From Paraburkholderia sp. BL25I1N1 (GTDB lineage: Bacteria; Pseudomonadota; Gammaproteobacteria; Burkholderiales; Burkholderiaceae): 64,000 bases of DNA. Positions 17,127 through 26,304 of the stretch are shown in pieces. The notes beneath the pieces were generated by a model. It was not told the DNA's origin and made no database searches. It saw only the letters and a list, made by a program, of their open reading frames with translations. A program made the translations under genes and the position numbers. The first letter of the stretch is position 1; the number at the start of each line of letters is the position of its first letter. The DNA lies in assembly GCF_003002025.1 (NCBI RefSeq), contig NZ_PVZB01000013.1, positions 1-64,000 of the forward strand, in the 5' to 3' direction.

Positions 17127-17498
17127 TCAGCGCGCGGCCAGGATTGCCTTGTAACGCCAGGGCGCCGTTGCGGTACTGAAGTCGACGGATCGATTCGACG
17201 CTACGTTGTCTGAGGGGCGGGAAGCGGACGAACTATCCACCCCGCCGTAGTTGTTGAACGCCTGCCGTTGGGCTTCTACGCGGGCTAACACCGCCTGAAA
17301 GTCCATTGCATGTCGTGTAGCGGCGCTCGTGCGGTCGTGGTAGCCGACCGTTTGACCCTCAACCGCTTTACGCTGAACCGTTTGCGCAGCCGCTGGCTCA
17401 TACTTTTGGGGAGCATCGCTGTTAGCGAATGCGGTGGTCGAGAAGGACAGGAGTGACGCGACAACAGGGGCGGGGAGGAAGGTCTTCGACTTTTGCAT
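17127..17498 (-). CDS. small secreted protein, DUF4148-like
   Basis: 123 residues from the ATG at 17498, which follows TATGGAGTCTGATC; an upstream ATG at 17552 adds residues unlike a signal peptide. It has a signal sequence (MQKSKTFLPAPVVASLLSFS ending AFA), then a polar segment with a Tyr-His-Asp patch and a helical stretch (FQAVLARVEAQRQAFNNYGG). Short proteins of this layout, often with DUF4148, are abundant in Burkholderia. The family call is tentative. Confidence 0.55.
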   Translation of the reverse strand: MQKSKTFLPAPVVASLLSFSTTAFANSDAPQKYEPAAAQTVQRKAVEGQTVGYHDRTSAATRHAMDFQAVLARVEAQRQAFNNYGGVDSSSASRPSDNVASNRSVDFSTATAPWRYKAILAAR

Positions 17499-18018
17499 GA
17501 TCAGACTCCATATCGAGCGTCGGATGCAGGAGACGCGGTGTTTGGGGAACAACGGTCTGGCGAGGCATGAGTGCTGTTTGCCAGTTCGTTGGTGCCAGTT
17601 TAGTCAGTTACCGTCTGCTTACAAGCATCCCCCGGAGCAACGGAGAGTTGCCGTCGCTGCAAGCCTCGCAGCCGATTGCCTTGGAGCGCCGCGCGCTTCT
17701 ATACCGTGTCCGAAGGCACGGACGCTGCGGACCATCTGAATGACACGTACCGCAGTTGCTTCGGCGGTTTCAAACTGGGCGTCACGTCAACGATATCAGC
17801 CGATCGAGCGTGGACGCCTCGACAGAGGTTCATTAATAAGACCGGACGTGAGTATGGGAATAGCTTCCGCTTGTTGTTCTGCTGCCCGCGATTCGCGGTT
17901 CACGCAAACCCCGTGTATTGAAGATCTCGCAACTCATAGTTGCGCGCGTCGAATGATGGCGCGCTTTGCTTATACTGCATCCACTCATACACACTTCGCT
18001 ATTTACGCAGGAATGCTT
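17499..18018. other. intergenic region with a short hairpin
   Basis: No credible gene is seen. It contains a perfect seven-base-pair stem with a three-base loop at 17928-17944 (CGCAACT, CAT, AGTTGCG), 75 bases before the small gene at 18019. The hairpin could be a leader structure for that gene or an operator. Confidence 0.35.
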
Positions 18019-18201
18019 ATGGCACACCAAATCATGTTCCAGGTCGGTTCATCGAACACGGAAGTCATTCATGAAGTCGTTCAGCATGCATTGCGCAGCG
18101 CTGCTACGGCCTCCACCACGAATGGGGCTATCGATGTGCTTGGCCAGGCGCTACTCGAGGTCGAGCGCCTAGCCGCGCAGACGAGCGTCCTCACGCATTG
18201 A
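18019..18201 (+). CDS. small hypothetical protein
   Basis: 60 residues starting MAHQIMFQVGSSNTEVIHEV, with AGGA eight bases before the ATG; an in-frame ATG lies two codons upstream. The product looks like a short amphipathic helical protein (QHALRSAATASTTNGAIDVL then GQALLEVERLAAQ), soluble, with no motif I recognise. It stands alone between two gene-poor stretches. Confidence 0.45.
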   Translation: MAHQIMFQVGSSNTEVIHEVVQHALRSAATASTTNGAIDVLGQALLEVERLAAQTSVLTH

Positions 18202-18865
18202 CCCCTCCGCGCGTCTGCCGCCGTCCGCGAACCGGACGGCAACGCAGCGCGCGGCGCATTGCGACCGCTGGTGCAGTGCGCTTGCATTTTTCTAAATCTA
18301 CGACGATGTTAATCATCAAATATGATATTGTTATCATTAGTCCTGTCCACGAAATGGCGTAGGAGAGTCGTCCCCAACGCCAGCGCACGCTGTATCAACC
18401 GCGGAGATGTCACTCATAACTGTTCGACCAAAACCTGAACGATTCGCTGCATCGGTGGCAGGAATGATGCGACGATCGCGCTTCTTTTTCGCCTTGCTGT
18501 GCCCGTTCCCGCTCGCTGCGATGGTCTGCGGTTGCTCCACGATCGTGATGCCGACACCTCGGGTCATTGCGATTGTCGTTCCCGCGATGGCTGCACCGGC
18601 GATGATGCCGCAGCCCCATCCGAAGGCGCCTCCATTGTGGATTTAGGTCGCCGGGCGACCTGGCGGGCGATCGCAGATAGGCTCCCGTACGCCGGCGACA
18701 CCGCAAGACCCGTCACGTCAACAGGGTAATGCCAGGATGACTCGCAGCGCCGCTAAAGTTGCGACGCGAATCTGACGGCTGCGCCGGCGGGCGACCGCAT
18801 CATCGCCGGGTCCCGCGGTTAAGACGGTGGCTTCCGCCGACACTTCGACCCAGCGACGAAAGCCA
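18202..18865. other. intergenic region, one doubtful lipoprotein-like frame
   Basis: A frame at 18464-18646 on the + strand encodes MMRRSRFFFALLCPFPLAAMVCGC, which looks like a lipoprotein signal, but the remaining 37 residues are Pro/Met/Ala-rich and unlike a domain. The opposite strand has a Gly/Ala-rich frame. I cannot decide whether either is expressed. An AT-rich stretch at 18287-18342 (ATATGATATTGTTATCATTA) partly resembles a Fur box. Confidence 0.25.
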
Positions 18866-19020
18866 CTCGATCATCTTTGCGGAGATCTTTGCGTGCCGGC
18901 TTTGGGCGGCTGTTCGGATTCTTCGGTGCGCTGCTGGCTTTGCCGGTCAGCGCCATCCTCGCATCGTCATCGCGGGAACTGCGCCGTCGCTATCTCGTGA
19001 GTGCCCTTTACCAGATCTGA
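18866..19020 (+). pseudogene. C-terminal remnant of a second AI-2E family transporter
   Basis: From 18901 to the TGA at 19020 the frame encodes FGRLFGFFGALLALPVSAIL, then ELRRRYLVSALYQI. This aligns with the last 38 residues of the intact permease at 10276 (FGELFGFFGVLLALPVSAIL, DLRRRYVASALYKD). A preceding IIF-A piece near 18866 is in another frame. Everything upstream is lost. It sits next to the TetR/RND cluster, so an efflux operon resembling the one at 10-16 kb probably once ended here. Confidence 0.72.
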
Positions 19021-19137
19021 CCGGCGGCGCGTTCGTCTGATCAGAAGTGCGGCGCGATCGCGCCTACCGTCCGATTCTGTATCTTGGCCGTGCGCCCGCA
19101 GATGCGAAGGGGCGCAAAGCTCGCGCTAATCGCGCCT

Positions 19138-19893
19138 TCACGGCAAGGTCTGACCGGCGGGAACGCTGGGCAGTGGACGTCGTGCGATGCGCTCGGCCTC
19201 TACACGTGGGAGACCGAACGCCTGCAACACGATGGCGGCGGTTCGCTGCGCAAACTTCTCCTCCTTCGAGCGAAGCGCTTTTCGCGCACGAACTGTGCGC
19301 TTCGACGAGAGGGCTAATTGCAGTTCGCCGGCAATTCCCGCGAGCACCGTGCCGATCACGGAGATAACGGACACGAGCCGATCCGCGATCACAAAGCGCC
19401 TTTCTAAAATGCCCTTCTCGCTGTCGCGCAGCAGGCGCAGGCCGAGACCCCTGCTGAGCGCGCGCGGCGACAAGCCTTCGCGGATGAGAAGTTGCCCCCA
19501 AACCGGCTCGCGGTGGGCCCGCAACAGCGTATGACGCACTGAGACGGCGATCACTTCCGCCGGATCGGACAACCCCGCGGCGAGGCGATCGAGCGAATTT
19601 GCGAATTCCTCGAACAGCCATTCGATCAGCGCCGTGAAGATACCTTCCTTTGACTCAAAGTGGTTGTAGAAAGAGCCGAACCCGACGTCGGCTGCCGCGG
19701 TGATTTCATTAATGGTCACGGAGCTCAAGCCATTGGCCGCCACCAGTTGCAGCGCAGCGTCCAGCAGGCGGGCGCGCGTCTCGCGTTTGCGACGGGCGCC
19801 GCGCGGGAAGCTCCCGTTGACGGCGTCGCGGGGTGCGACTGGCGCCTTGAGCGCGCGTGCGCGCCTGGTGCGCGGGTTTAGGGCGTCTGGCAT
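19138..19893 (-). CDS. TetR-family repressor, divergent from RND efflux operon
   Basis: 251 residues. A basic, disordered N-terminus (MPDALNPRTRRARALKAP) precedes the helix-turn-helix (VTINEITAAADVGFGSFYNHFESKEGIF). The ligand domain has LSDPAEVIAVSVRHTLLRAH and LIREGLSPRALSRGLG. It is a paralogue of the TetR at 30444. A predicted promoter (TTGTCA, 17 bases, TAGAAT) lies 27 bases upstream of the start codon and overlaps the rightward promoter for the RND genes, so it probably represses both itself and the pump. Confidence 0.9.
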   Translation of the reverse strand: MPDALNPRTRRARALKAPVAPRDAVNGSFPRGARRKRETRARLLDAALQLVAANGLSSVTINEITAAADVGFGSFYNHFESKEGIFTALIEWLFEEFANSLDRLAAGLSDPAEVIAVSVRHTLLRAHREPVWGQLLIREGLSPRALSRGLGLRLLRDSEKGILERRFVIADRLVSVISVIGTVLAGIAGELQLALSSKRTVRARKALRSKEEKFAQRTAAIVLQAFGLPRVEAERIARRPLPSVPAGQTLP

Positions 19894-19927
19894 GTCGGCT
19901 TCGCAATCTTATTTGTTCGATGTTCAG

Positions 19928-19982
19928 ATTCTAGATTTATATGTCATGGTTGACAAGTTTATCAGTAATGGGTCTAATCTCA
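19928..19982. promoter_or_regulatory. overlapping divergent promoters of tetR and RND operon
   Basis: Rightward: TTGACA (19950-19955), 17 bases, TCTAAT (19973-19978). Leftward: TTGTCA (complement of 19951-19956), 17 bases, TAGAAT (complement of 19928-19933). The -35 boxes overlap, so one bound repressor could block both. The 33-base module from TTGAC to TCA recurs at 31246, 34663 and 44808 with identical spacing. Confidence 0.65.
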
Positions 19983-20306
19983 TTCCGGCCGCCCCGCAAC
20001 CGGACGTACGCAGAGCTGATTAATGGCGACGGAGCGAAAAAATGCCTTTCCGGTCTCGACAGGTCTTCGGGCGAAACTGACAGGCTGGCAGATCATTGGG
20101 CCTAGGCTTAAGCGGGCGCGGCGTCGACCACTGACAGCGTGAGTGGTACCCGGGTGGCGTGCCCCGACATGTACGTCTAAAGAAGGACAACTAACGTATC
20201 AACAGAGCTGGTTTTGTAGGTCCTCGCTGATAGCAAACTGTGCTTACCGGCACTTCAGGTTTGCACCGCATGAGGAAACTTTCTTACTTGGGTTATTGCC
20301 CGTCTT

Positions 20307-21485
20307 GTGAACATCGTGAAACATTCCGGCCTTATCGCGCAGGCGCCCGCGCGTTGCTTCTTACCTTCCTTCGTCCAATCTCTGCAATGCGCACGCGTGG
20401 CGCTTGCGGCCTGCTGCGCGGTCCTGTTCTCGGCATGCCACCCGCGCGAAGCGGCCGCTCCGGAGCCGAAGCCCGTGGTCGCCGTGGCCGTGCACGCTGA
20501 CGGGCGCACGGTAAGTGCTTCGCTGCCGGCTCAGGTGCAGGCTCGCTACTCCACGGCGCTTTCGTTCAGGGTGGGCGGCAAGATCATCGAACGGCGCGTT
20601 CGTCTCGGCGACGCGGTCAAGGCGGGGCAGGCCGTTGCGCTCCTCGATCCGACGGATCTGCGCAGTAATCTGGCGAACGCGCGGGCGCAACTCGATGCCG
20701 CCGAACACCGGTTTGTCTACGCGACGCAGCAGCTCAATCGGGATCAAGCGCAGGCGCAAGCAAACCTGATTGCACCTGCGCAGCTTGAACAGACGCAGGA
20801 CGCGTACGCTTCCGCTACTGCGCAGCGCGACTCGGCGCTCGCGCAGATGGCGCTCGCGTCGGACAATCTGCGCTATGCGACGCTGACAGCGGATCACGAC
20901 GGCGTGATTACGTCGGAGGACGCCGACACGGGCCAGAATGTTCAGGCAACCCAATCCATCTATCATCTCGACTGGACAGGCGACGTAGATATCATCTGCG
21001 ACGCTGCCGAGCAGACGCTTAGCTCGGTGACAGTCGGCAGCATGGCGCGCGTCAGACTGCCTGCATTGCCCGGCAAGCTGTTCGAAGCTCGCGTGCGCGA
21101 GGTCTCTCCCAGCGCAGATCCGCAAAGCCGGACATGGCGCATCAAGCTCACCCTGAGCGCGCCCAGCCCTGAAGTGCGCCCCGGCATGACCGCGACCGTT
21201 GCGTTCAATGCCGTCGGCAATGCGGCAGCCACACAGCCGTTCACGATACCTGTGACAGCGCTTTTTCACCAAGGCGAGCACCCCGCAGTCTGGGTGGTGC
21301 GTGCCGGCACCGATACGCTCGAGTTGCGCCCTGTGACGGTGCAGCGATATGACGAGCGCACGGTCTCCATCGCATCGGGCCTCCACGACGGCGACCGAGT
21401 CATGGTGCAGGGCGTACACGCCGTGAGCACAGGCCAGCATGTGCAGGTGGTGGCGCCGCTGCATCCGGAGGATTCCCCGTCATGA
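20307..21485 (+). CDS. RND efflux periplasmic adaptor lipoprotein
   Basis: 392 residues from a GTG start at 20307 (another GTG three codons later); no strong ribosome-binding site. The signal sequence ends AVLFSAC, a lipobox. The mature part follows the MexA/AcrA layout: a lipoyl half (ALSFRVGGKIIERRVRLGDAV), a helical hairpin (residues 115-170), the second lipoyl half with TLTADHDGVITSEDADTG, and a beta-barrel. The leader is about 310 bases from the predicted promoter. The stop overlaps the permease ATG. Confidence 0.9.
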   Translation: MNIVKHSGLIAQAPARCFLPSFVQSLQCARVALAACCAVLFSACHPREAAAPEPKPVVAVAVHADGRTVSASLPAQVQARYSTALSFRVGGKIIERRVRLGDAVKAGQAVALLDPTDLRSNLANARAQLDAAEHRFVYATQQLNRDQAQAQANLIAPAQLEQTQDAYASATAQRDSALAQMALASDNLRYATLTADHDGVITSEDADTGQNVQATQSIYHLDWTGDVDIICDAAEQTLSSVTVGSMARVRLPALPGKLFEARVREVSPSADPQSRTWRIKLTLSAPSPEVRPGMTATVAFNAVGNAAATQPFTIPVTALFHQGEHPAVWVVRAGTDTLELRPVTVQRYDERTVSIASGLHDGDRVMVQGVHAVSTGQHVQVVAPLHPEDSPS

Positions 21486-24400
21486 ACTCACGCGACGATG
21501 AATCCGTGCGCAAGAGCTCGCCTGTCCCGTCTTCCGGCGAAGACAGATCTGGCGAAGGCGGCTTCAATCTTTCCGCCTGGGCGCTGCGTCATCAGCAGCT
21601 CGTGATCTTTCTGATTGGCCTCGCCACGCTTTTCGGCGTGATCGGTTATACGAAACTCGCGCAGTCGGAGGATCCGCCGTTCACCTTCCGCACGATGGTG
21701 ATCAAGACCTACTGGCCTGGTGCGACTGCGCGCGAAGTGCAGGAACAGATCACTGACCGGATCGGCCGCCAGTTGCAGGCCGCGCCGAACATCGACAACA
21801 TCAAGAGCTACTCGCGCCCGGGCGAGTCGATGATCTTCTTCGCCATGAAGGACTCGGCCCCCGTCAAGGAAGTGCCGGAAACCTGGTATCAGGTGCGCAA
21901 GAAGGTCGGCGACATTGCCGCGACGCTGCCGAAGGGCACGGTCGGCCCGTTTTTCAACGACGAGTTCGGTGACGTCTACACCAACATCTATGCGCTTGAA
22001 GGCGACGGCTTTTCGCCGGCGCAACTGCACGACTACGCTGACAAGCTGCGCACGGTCCTGCTGCGCGTACCCGGGGTGGCGAAGGTCGACTATTTCGGCG
22101 ATCCCGATCAGCGCATCTTCGTCGAGATATCGAATGCGCAGCTCACGCGGCTTTCGATCACGCCGCAGCAGCTCGCGCAGGCGATCGACGCACAGAATGC
22201 CGTGGCGCCCGTCGGCACCGTCACGACCGCGGACGACCGCGTGTTCGTGCGGCCGAGCGGCGCGCTCAAGGATGTGCAGGCGCTCTCCGACATGCTCATC
22301 ACCATCAACAGGCGCACGTTCCGGCTGGGCGACATCGCGAAGGTCACGCGCGGTTACGACGACCCGCCGGCGATCCAGATGCGCGTCGGCGGCCAGGCGG
22401 TGCTCGGCATCGGCGTGACGATGCAAAAGGGCGGCGACGTGATCGACCTCGGCAAGGCGCTCGACGCAAAAGCCGCCGAACTGCAGGCCACGCTGCCGGC
22501 GGGTCTGAAACTCGCGCCGGTGTCGAGCATGCCGCACGCGGTCAAGCACTCGGTGGACGAGTTCGTGAAATCGGTTGGCGAAGCGGTGGCGATCGTGCTG
22601 GTCGTGAGCCTCGTCTCGCTTGGATTGCGCACGGGCATGGTCGTCGTGATCACGATTCCGATCGTGCTGGCGGTGACGGCGCTTTGCATGCACATGTTCA
22701 ATATCGGGCTTGACAAGGTTTCGCTCGGTACGCTCGTGCTCGCGCTGGGCCTGCTCGTCGACGACGCGATCATCGCCGTCGAAATGATGGCGGTGAAGCT
22801 GGAGGAGGGCTGGAGCCGGGCGCGCTCTGCAGCGTTCGCGTATACCAGCACGGCATTCCCGATGCTGACAGGCACGCTCGTCACCGTATGCGGCTTCCTG
22901 CCGATTGCGCTGGCTAAATCCAGCACCGGCGAATACACGCGTTCGATCTTCGAAGTGTCGGCCATCGCGCTGATCGTTTCGTGGTTCGCGGCCGTCGTGC
23001 TGGTGCCATTGCTGGGTTATTACCTGCTGCCGGAACGCAAGCCTCAACCCGGCGGTGCACACCATGATCCGCATGAAATCGGCAACACCGGCTTCTACCG
23101 GCACCTGTCGGGGTGGGTTGCGTGGTGCGTCGAGCGTCGATGGGTCGTGCTCGGCGTCACCGTCGTGCTTTTCGCGATTTCCATGCTGGCCTTCACGCGC
23201 GTGCCGCAGCAGTTCTTCCCGAACTCGGAACGGCCGGAACTGCTGGTCGATTTGCGGTTGCCGGAAGGCGCCTCGTTCGAAGCGACGCTGCGTGAAGCGA
23301 AGCGCCTGGAAGCGGTGCTCGACGGCAAAGCCGAAATCGACCACTTCGTCGACTTTGTTGGCACGGGCGCGCCGCGTTTTTACCTGACACTCGACCAGCA
23401 GCTTCAGCAGCCGAATTTCGCGCAATTCGTGATTACGGCTAAGAGCGTGGAAAACCGCGAGGAACTGATGCGCTGGCTCGACGGCAAGCTCGAGAAGGAT
23501 TTCTCCGGCGTGCGGGCGCGCGTCTCCCGGCTCGAGAATGGTCCGCCGGTCGGCTTCCCGATCAAATTCCGCGTGAGTGGCGACGATATCGCGACCGTGC
23601 GATCGATCGCTCAAGACGTGTCGGACAAGGTCCGCGCTGATCCGCGTACGCGCAACGTGCAGTTCGACTGGGACGAGCCGGCGGAGCGCTCGATCTCGTT
23701 CGAGATCGACCAGAACCGGGCGCGCCAGCTTGGTGTCAGCTCGGAAGATGTATCGAACTTCCTCGCGATGACGCTGTCGGGCTACACGGTGACGCAGTAC
23801 CGCGAGCGCGATAAGCTGATCAGTGTCGATCTGCGTGCGCCAAAAACCGAACGCGTCGACCCGGCACAGCTTACGAGCCTCGCAATGCCGACTCCCAACG
23901 GCCCAGTGCCGCTCGCCTCGCTCGGGCACGTGCGCAATACGCTCGAGTACGGCGTCATCTGGCAACGTGACCGCCAGCCGACTATCACGGTGCAGGCGGA
24001 CGTGCGGGGCGACGCGCAGGGCATCGACGTGACCCACGACATCGAACGTGCGCTCGCGGCGCAAACCGCCAGGCTGCCGGTCGGCTATCGCATTCAGGTG
24101 GGCGGCGCGGTCGAAGAAAGCGTGAAGGGCCAGACGTCGATTAACGCCGAAATGCCGTTGATGATCATCGCCGTGCTGCTGTTGTTGATGATCCAGCTCA
24201 AGAACTTCGCGCGGACCTTCATCGTCGTGCTGACGGCGCCGCTCGGCCTGATCGGCGTCGTGGCCGCGCTGCTGCTGTTCGGCAAGCCCTTCGGCTTCGT
24301 CGCGCTGCTGGGCGTGATTGCGATGTTCGGCATCATCATGCGCAACTCCGTGATTCTGGTCGACCAGATCGATCAGGATATCGCGGCAGGGCATGCGCGC

Positions 24401-24655
24401 TTCGACGCGATTATCGGCGCAACGATAAGGCGTTTCAGGCCGATCATGCTGACGGCTGCGGCCGCCGTGCTCGCCCTCATTCCGCTGCTGCGCTCGGGCT
24501 TCTTCGGTCCGATGGCGACCGCGCTGATGGGCGGCATCACGATCGCCACAGTACTGACCGTGTTCTTCCTGCCCGCGCTGTACGCGGCGTGCTTCAGGGT
24601 CCGGCACGACGAGCGCGGAATGCAACCGGTCGTCGCCGAGCATACGGAGGTTTGA
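21482..24655 (+). CDS. RND-family efflux permease (AcrB/MexK-like)
   Basis: 1057 residues, the normal size for hydrophobe/amphiphile efflux RND pumps with 12 membrane helices and two large periplasmic loops. A polar N-terminal tail of about 30 residues precedes the first helix (HQQLVIFLIGLATLFGVIGY). Helix 4 holds GLLVDDAIIAVEMMAVKLEE, with the paired Asp used for proton relay, and helix 10-11 contains GVIAMFGIIMRNSVILVDQI. It overlaps the adaptor gene by four bases and the channel gene by one, so the three are translationally coupled. Substrates are unknown. Confidence 0.95.
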   Translation: MNSRDDESVRKSSPVPSSGEDRSGEGGFNLSAWALRHQQLVIFLIGLATLFGVIGYTKLAQSEDPPFTFRTMVIKTYWPGATAREVQEQITDRIGRQLQAAPNIDNIKSYSRPGESMIFFAMKDSAPVKEVPETWYQVRKKVGDIAATLPKGTVGPFFNDEFGDVYTNIYALEGDGFSPAQLHDYADKLRTVLLRVPGVAKVDYFGDPDQRIFVEISNAQLTRLSITPQQLAQAIDAQNAVAPVGTVTTADDRVFVRPSGALKDVQALSDMLITINRRTFRLGDIAKVTRGYDDPPAIQMRVGGQAVLGIGVTMQKGGDVIDLGKALDAKAAELQATLPAGLKLAPVSSMPHAVKHSVDEFVKSVGEAVAIVLVVSLVSLGLRTGMVVVITIPIVLAVTALCMHMFNIGLDKVSLGTLVLALGLLVDDAIIAVEMMAVKLEEGWSRARSAAFAYTSTAFPMLTGTLVTVCGFLPIALAKSSTGEYTRSIFEVSAIALIVSWFAAVVLVPLLGYYLLPERKPQPGGAHHDPHEIGNTGFYRHLSGWVAWCVERRWVVLGVTVVLFAISMLAFTRVPQQFFPNSERPELLVDLRLPEGASFEATLREAKRLEAVLDGKAEIDHFVDFVGTGAPRFYLTLDQQLQQPNFAQFVITAKSVENREELMRWLDGKLEKDFSGVRARVSRLENGPPVGFPIKFRVSGDDIATVRSIAQDVSDKVRADPRTRNVQFDWDEPAERSISFEIDQNRARQLGVSSEDVSNFLAMTLSGYTVTQYRERDKLISVDLRAPKTERVDPAQLTSLAMPTPNGPVPLASLGHVRNTLEYGVIWQRDRQPTITVQADVRGDAQGIDVTHDIERALAAQTARLPVGYRIQVGGAVEESVKGQTSINAEMPLMIIAVLLLLMIQLKNFARTFIVVLTAPLGLIGVVAALLLFGKPFGFVALLGVIAMFGIIMRNSVILVDQIDQDIAAGHARFDAIIGATIRRFRPIMLTAAAAVLALIPLLRSGFFGPMATALMGGITIATVLTVFFLPALYAACFRVRHDERGMQPVVAEHTEV

Positions 24656-26121
24656 TGATGAGCTTCGACTACAAGACATCCGTGATGGCCGTGGCTGCGG
24701 CCATCGCACTGACGGCCTGCACGTTCGGCCCGAACGGCGCGCCCCCGGCGATGCCTTCGCCCGTGCACTACGGTGCCGAAGCACAACCGGCCAGGACCGT
24801 CACCGCGGCCGGCGTCGCGCAGCAGTTCGATGTCGGCGCAGTGGGCGTTCCGCAATGGTGGCGGCTTTACCGGTCGGACGCGCTGAGTGCACTGGTCGAG
24901 GAAGGCTTGGGCAACAGCCCCACGCTCGGGGCTGCGCAGCGCACGCTCGCAGCCGCGCAGCAGGAACTGCGCGCCCAGGTCGGCGCATCGACGCTGCCTT
25001 CAATCGATGCTGCCGCACAGGTCGATCGCGGGCGTTCACCGGTTGTGCCCGGCCTCGGCCCCAGTGAGGTTCGCTACAACTTTTTTGCCGGACAGTTTCT
25101 CGCGTCCTACACGTTCGACCTGTTCGGTGCGACCCGTTCGGCGAACGCGGCCAGCGCCGCTCGCGTAGACGTGCAGGCGTATCAACTGGAGGCGGCGCGG
25201 CGCGCGCTCGCGGCAAACATCGTCGGTACGACGATCAGCGTGGCGGCACTCGATCGCCAGATCACGCTCACCGAACGGCTCGTCGCCGTGGCCAGGACGG
25301 CCGCGGACGAGGACCAGCAACGCTACGCACTCGGCTCGGTCTCGCGTGTGCAGGCGCTTGGGTCGACGCAGGATGCGGCTTCGGCCGCGGCGAGTCTTCC
25401 TGCGTTACGCCAGCAGCGCGCCACGGCAATTCACGCGCTCGCGGTGCTCATGGGCCGCACGCCGGACAACGCGCCGGCGGTTCCCGACCTCGACAGCCTG
25501 AGCTTGCCTGAACACGTGCCCGTCGTGGTGCCGTCGGACCTGCTGCGTTCGCGCCCCGACGTTCAGGCAGCCGACGCCGCCGTGAAAGCCGCTGCCGCCG
25601 ATGTCGGCGCTGCGACCGCGCAGCTCTTTCCGAGCCTGTCGCTGACGGCTTCGATGGGCCGCGGCGGCTTTAGCTGGCCGGCGGTTCTCTCGGGCGCGGG
25701 CGGGCTGTGGGCGATCGGTGCGGGACTGTCGCAGCCGATTTTCCATGGCGGCGCGCTGTTCGCGCACCGCAAGGCGTCAATCGATGCTTACGATGCGGCG
25801 GTGCTGAACTACAAGTCCACCGTTCTGTCGGCGTTCCAGAATGTCGCGGATTCGCTTGCCGCGCTGGATAACGACGCACAGACACTCGCGTCGACTGCAG
25901 CAGCGGCACAGGCCGCGCAGGCGGCGTTCGACGATACCGCGTCGCGCCGCCGCATGGGTTCGCTGCCGTCAACGGCGGAGCATGCCAGCGAGCAGCGCTT
26001 TCTCAGCGCACAGATCGGCGCCGTGCGCGCGGCAAGCCAGCGCATGACCGATACCGCTGCACTGTTTCAGTCGATGGGCGAACTGCCGCCAGGCAACCCG
26101 CAAACAGCGTCGACGCAATGA
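24655..26121 (+). CDS. NodT-family outer-membrane channel of the RND pump
   Basis: 488 residues from the ATG at 24655, which overlaps the permease TGA by one base; a second ATG follows directly. The signal sequence ends ALTACT (lipobox). Outer-membrane-factor signs include LLRSRPDVQAADAAVKAAAA, LFPSLSLTASMGRGG and QPIFHGGALFAHRKASIDAY. With the two genes upstream it completes a tripartite pump. A hairpin with a pyrimidine-rich tail follows. Confidence 0.92.
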   Translation: MMSFDYKTSVMAVAAAIALTACTFGPNGAPPAMPSPVHYGAEAQPARTVTAAGVAQQFDVGAVGVPQWWRLYRSDALSALVEEGLGNSPTLGAAQRTLAAAQQELRAQVGASTLPSIDAAAQVDRGRSPVVPGLGPSEVRYNFFAGQFLASYTFDLFGATRSANAASAARVDVQAYQLEAARRALAANIVGTTISVAALDRQITLTERLVAVARTAADEDQQRYALGSVSRVQALGSTQDAASAAASLPALRQQRATAIHALAVLMGRTPDNAPAVPDLDSLSLPEHVPVVVPSDLLRSRPDVQAADAAVKAAAADVGAATAQLFPSLSLTASMGRGGFSWPAVLSGAGGLWAIGAGLSQPIFHGGALFAHRKASIDAYDAAVLNYKSTVLSAFQNVADSLAALDNDAQTLASTAAAAQAAQAAFDDTASRRRMGSLPSTAEHASEQRFLSAQIGAVRAASQRMTDTAALFQSMGELPPGNPQTASTQ

Positions 26122-26143
26122 TCGCGCGTCGATGAAGCCGCGG

Positions 26144-26174
26144 AGGGCGGCCTGCCAGTCAGGCCGCTCTTCCT
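26144..26174 (+). terminator. rho-independent-like terminator after RND operon
   Basis: A perfect eight-base-pair stem (GCGGCCTG at 26147-26154 with CAGGCCGC at 26160-26167, loop of five) followed by TCTTCCTT. It lies 25 bases after the channel gene stop. Confidence 0.6.
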
Positions 26175-26304
26175 TGACTGTACCGCCGGTATCGGAGCAG
26201 TCGTTTTCAATCCGAAATGACAATGCGCCGACGTACAGGGAAGGGTCAAGCCGGACTTCACGTGCATCGAACGCGCCACAACTTCAGGTTGTCCAGTTCC
26301 CAGT

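Noticed and set aside
18287..18342. Fur-box-like AT-rich sequence
   Set aside because: Only part of the 19-base consensus fits, and no iron-related gene follows.
21488..24784. 1098-codon open frame on the minus strand
   Set aside because: It is antisense to the RND permease. Its Arg/His/Asp-rich composition without domains is the normal shadow of a high-GC coding strand.
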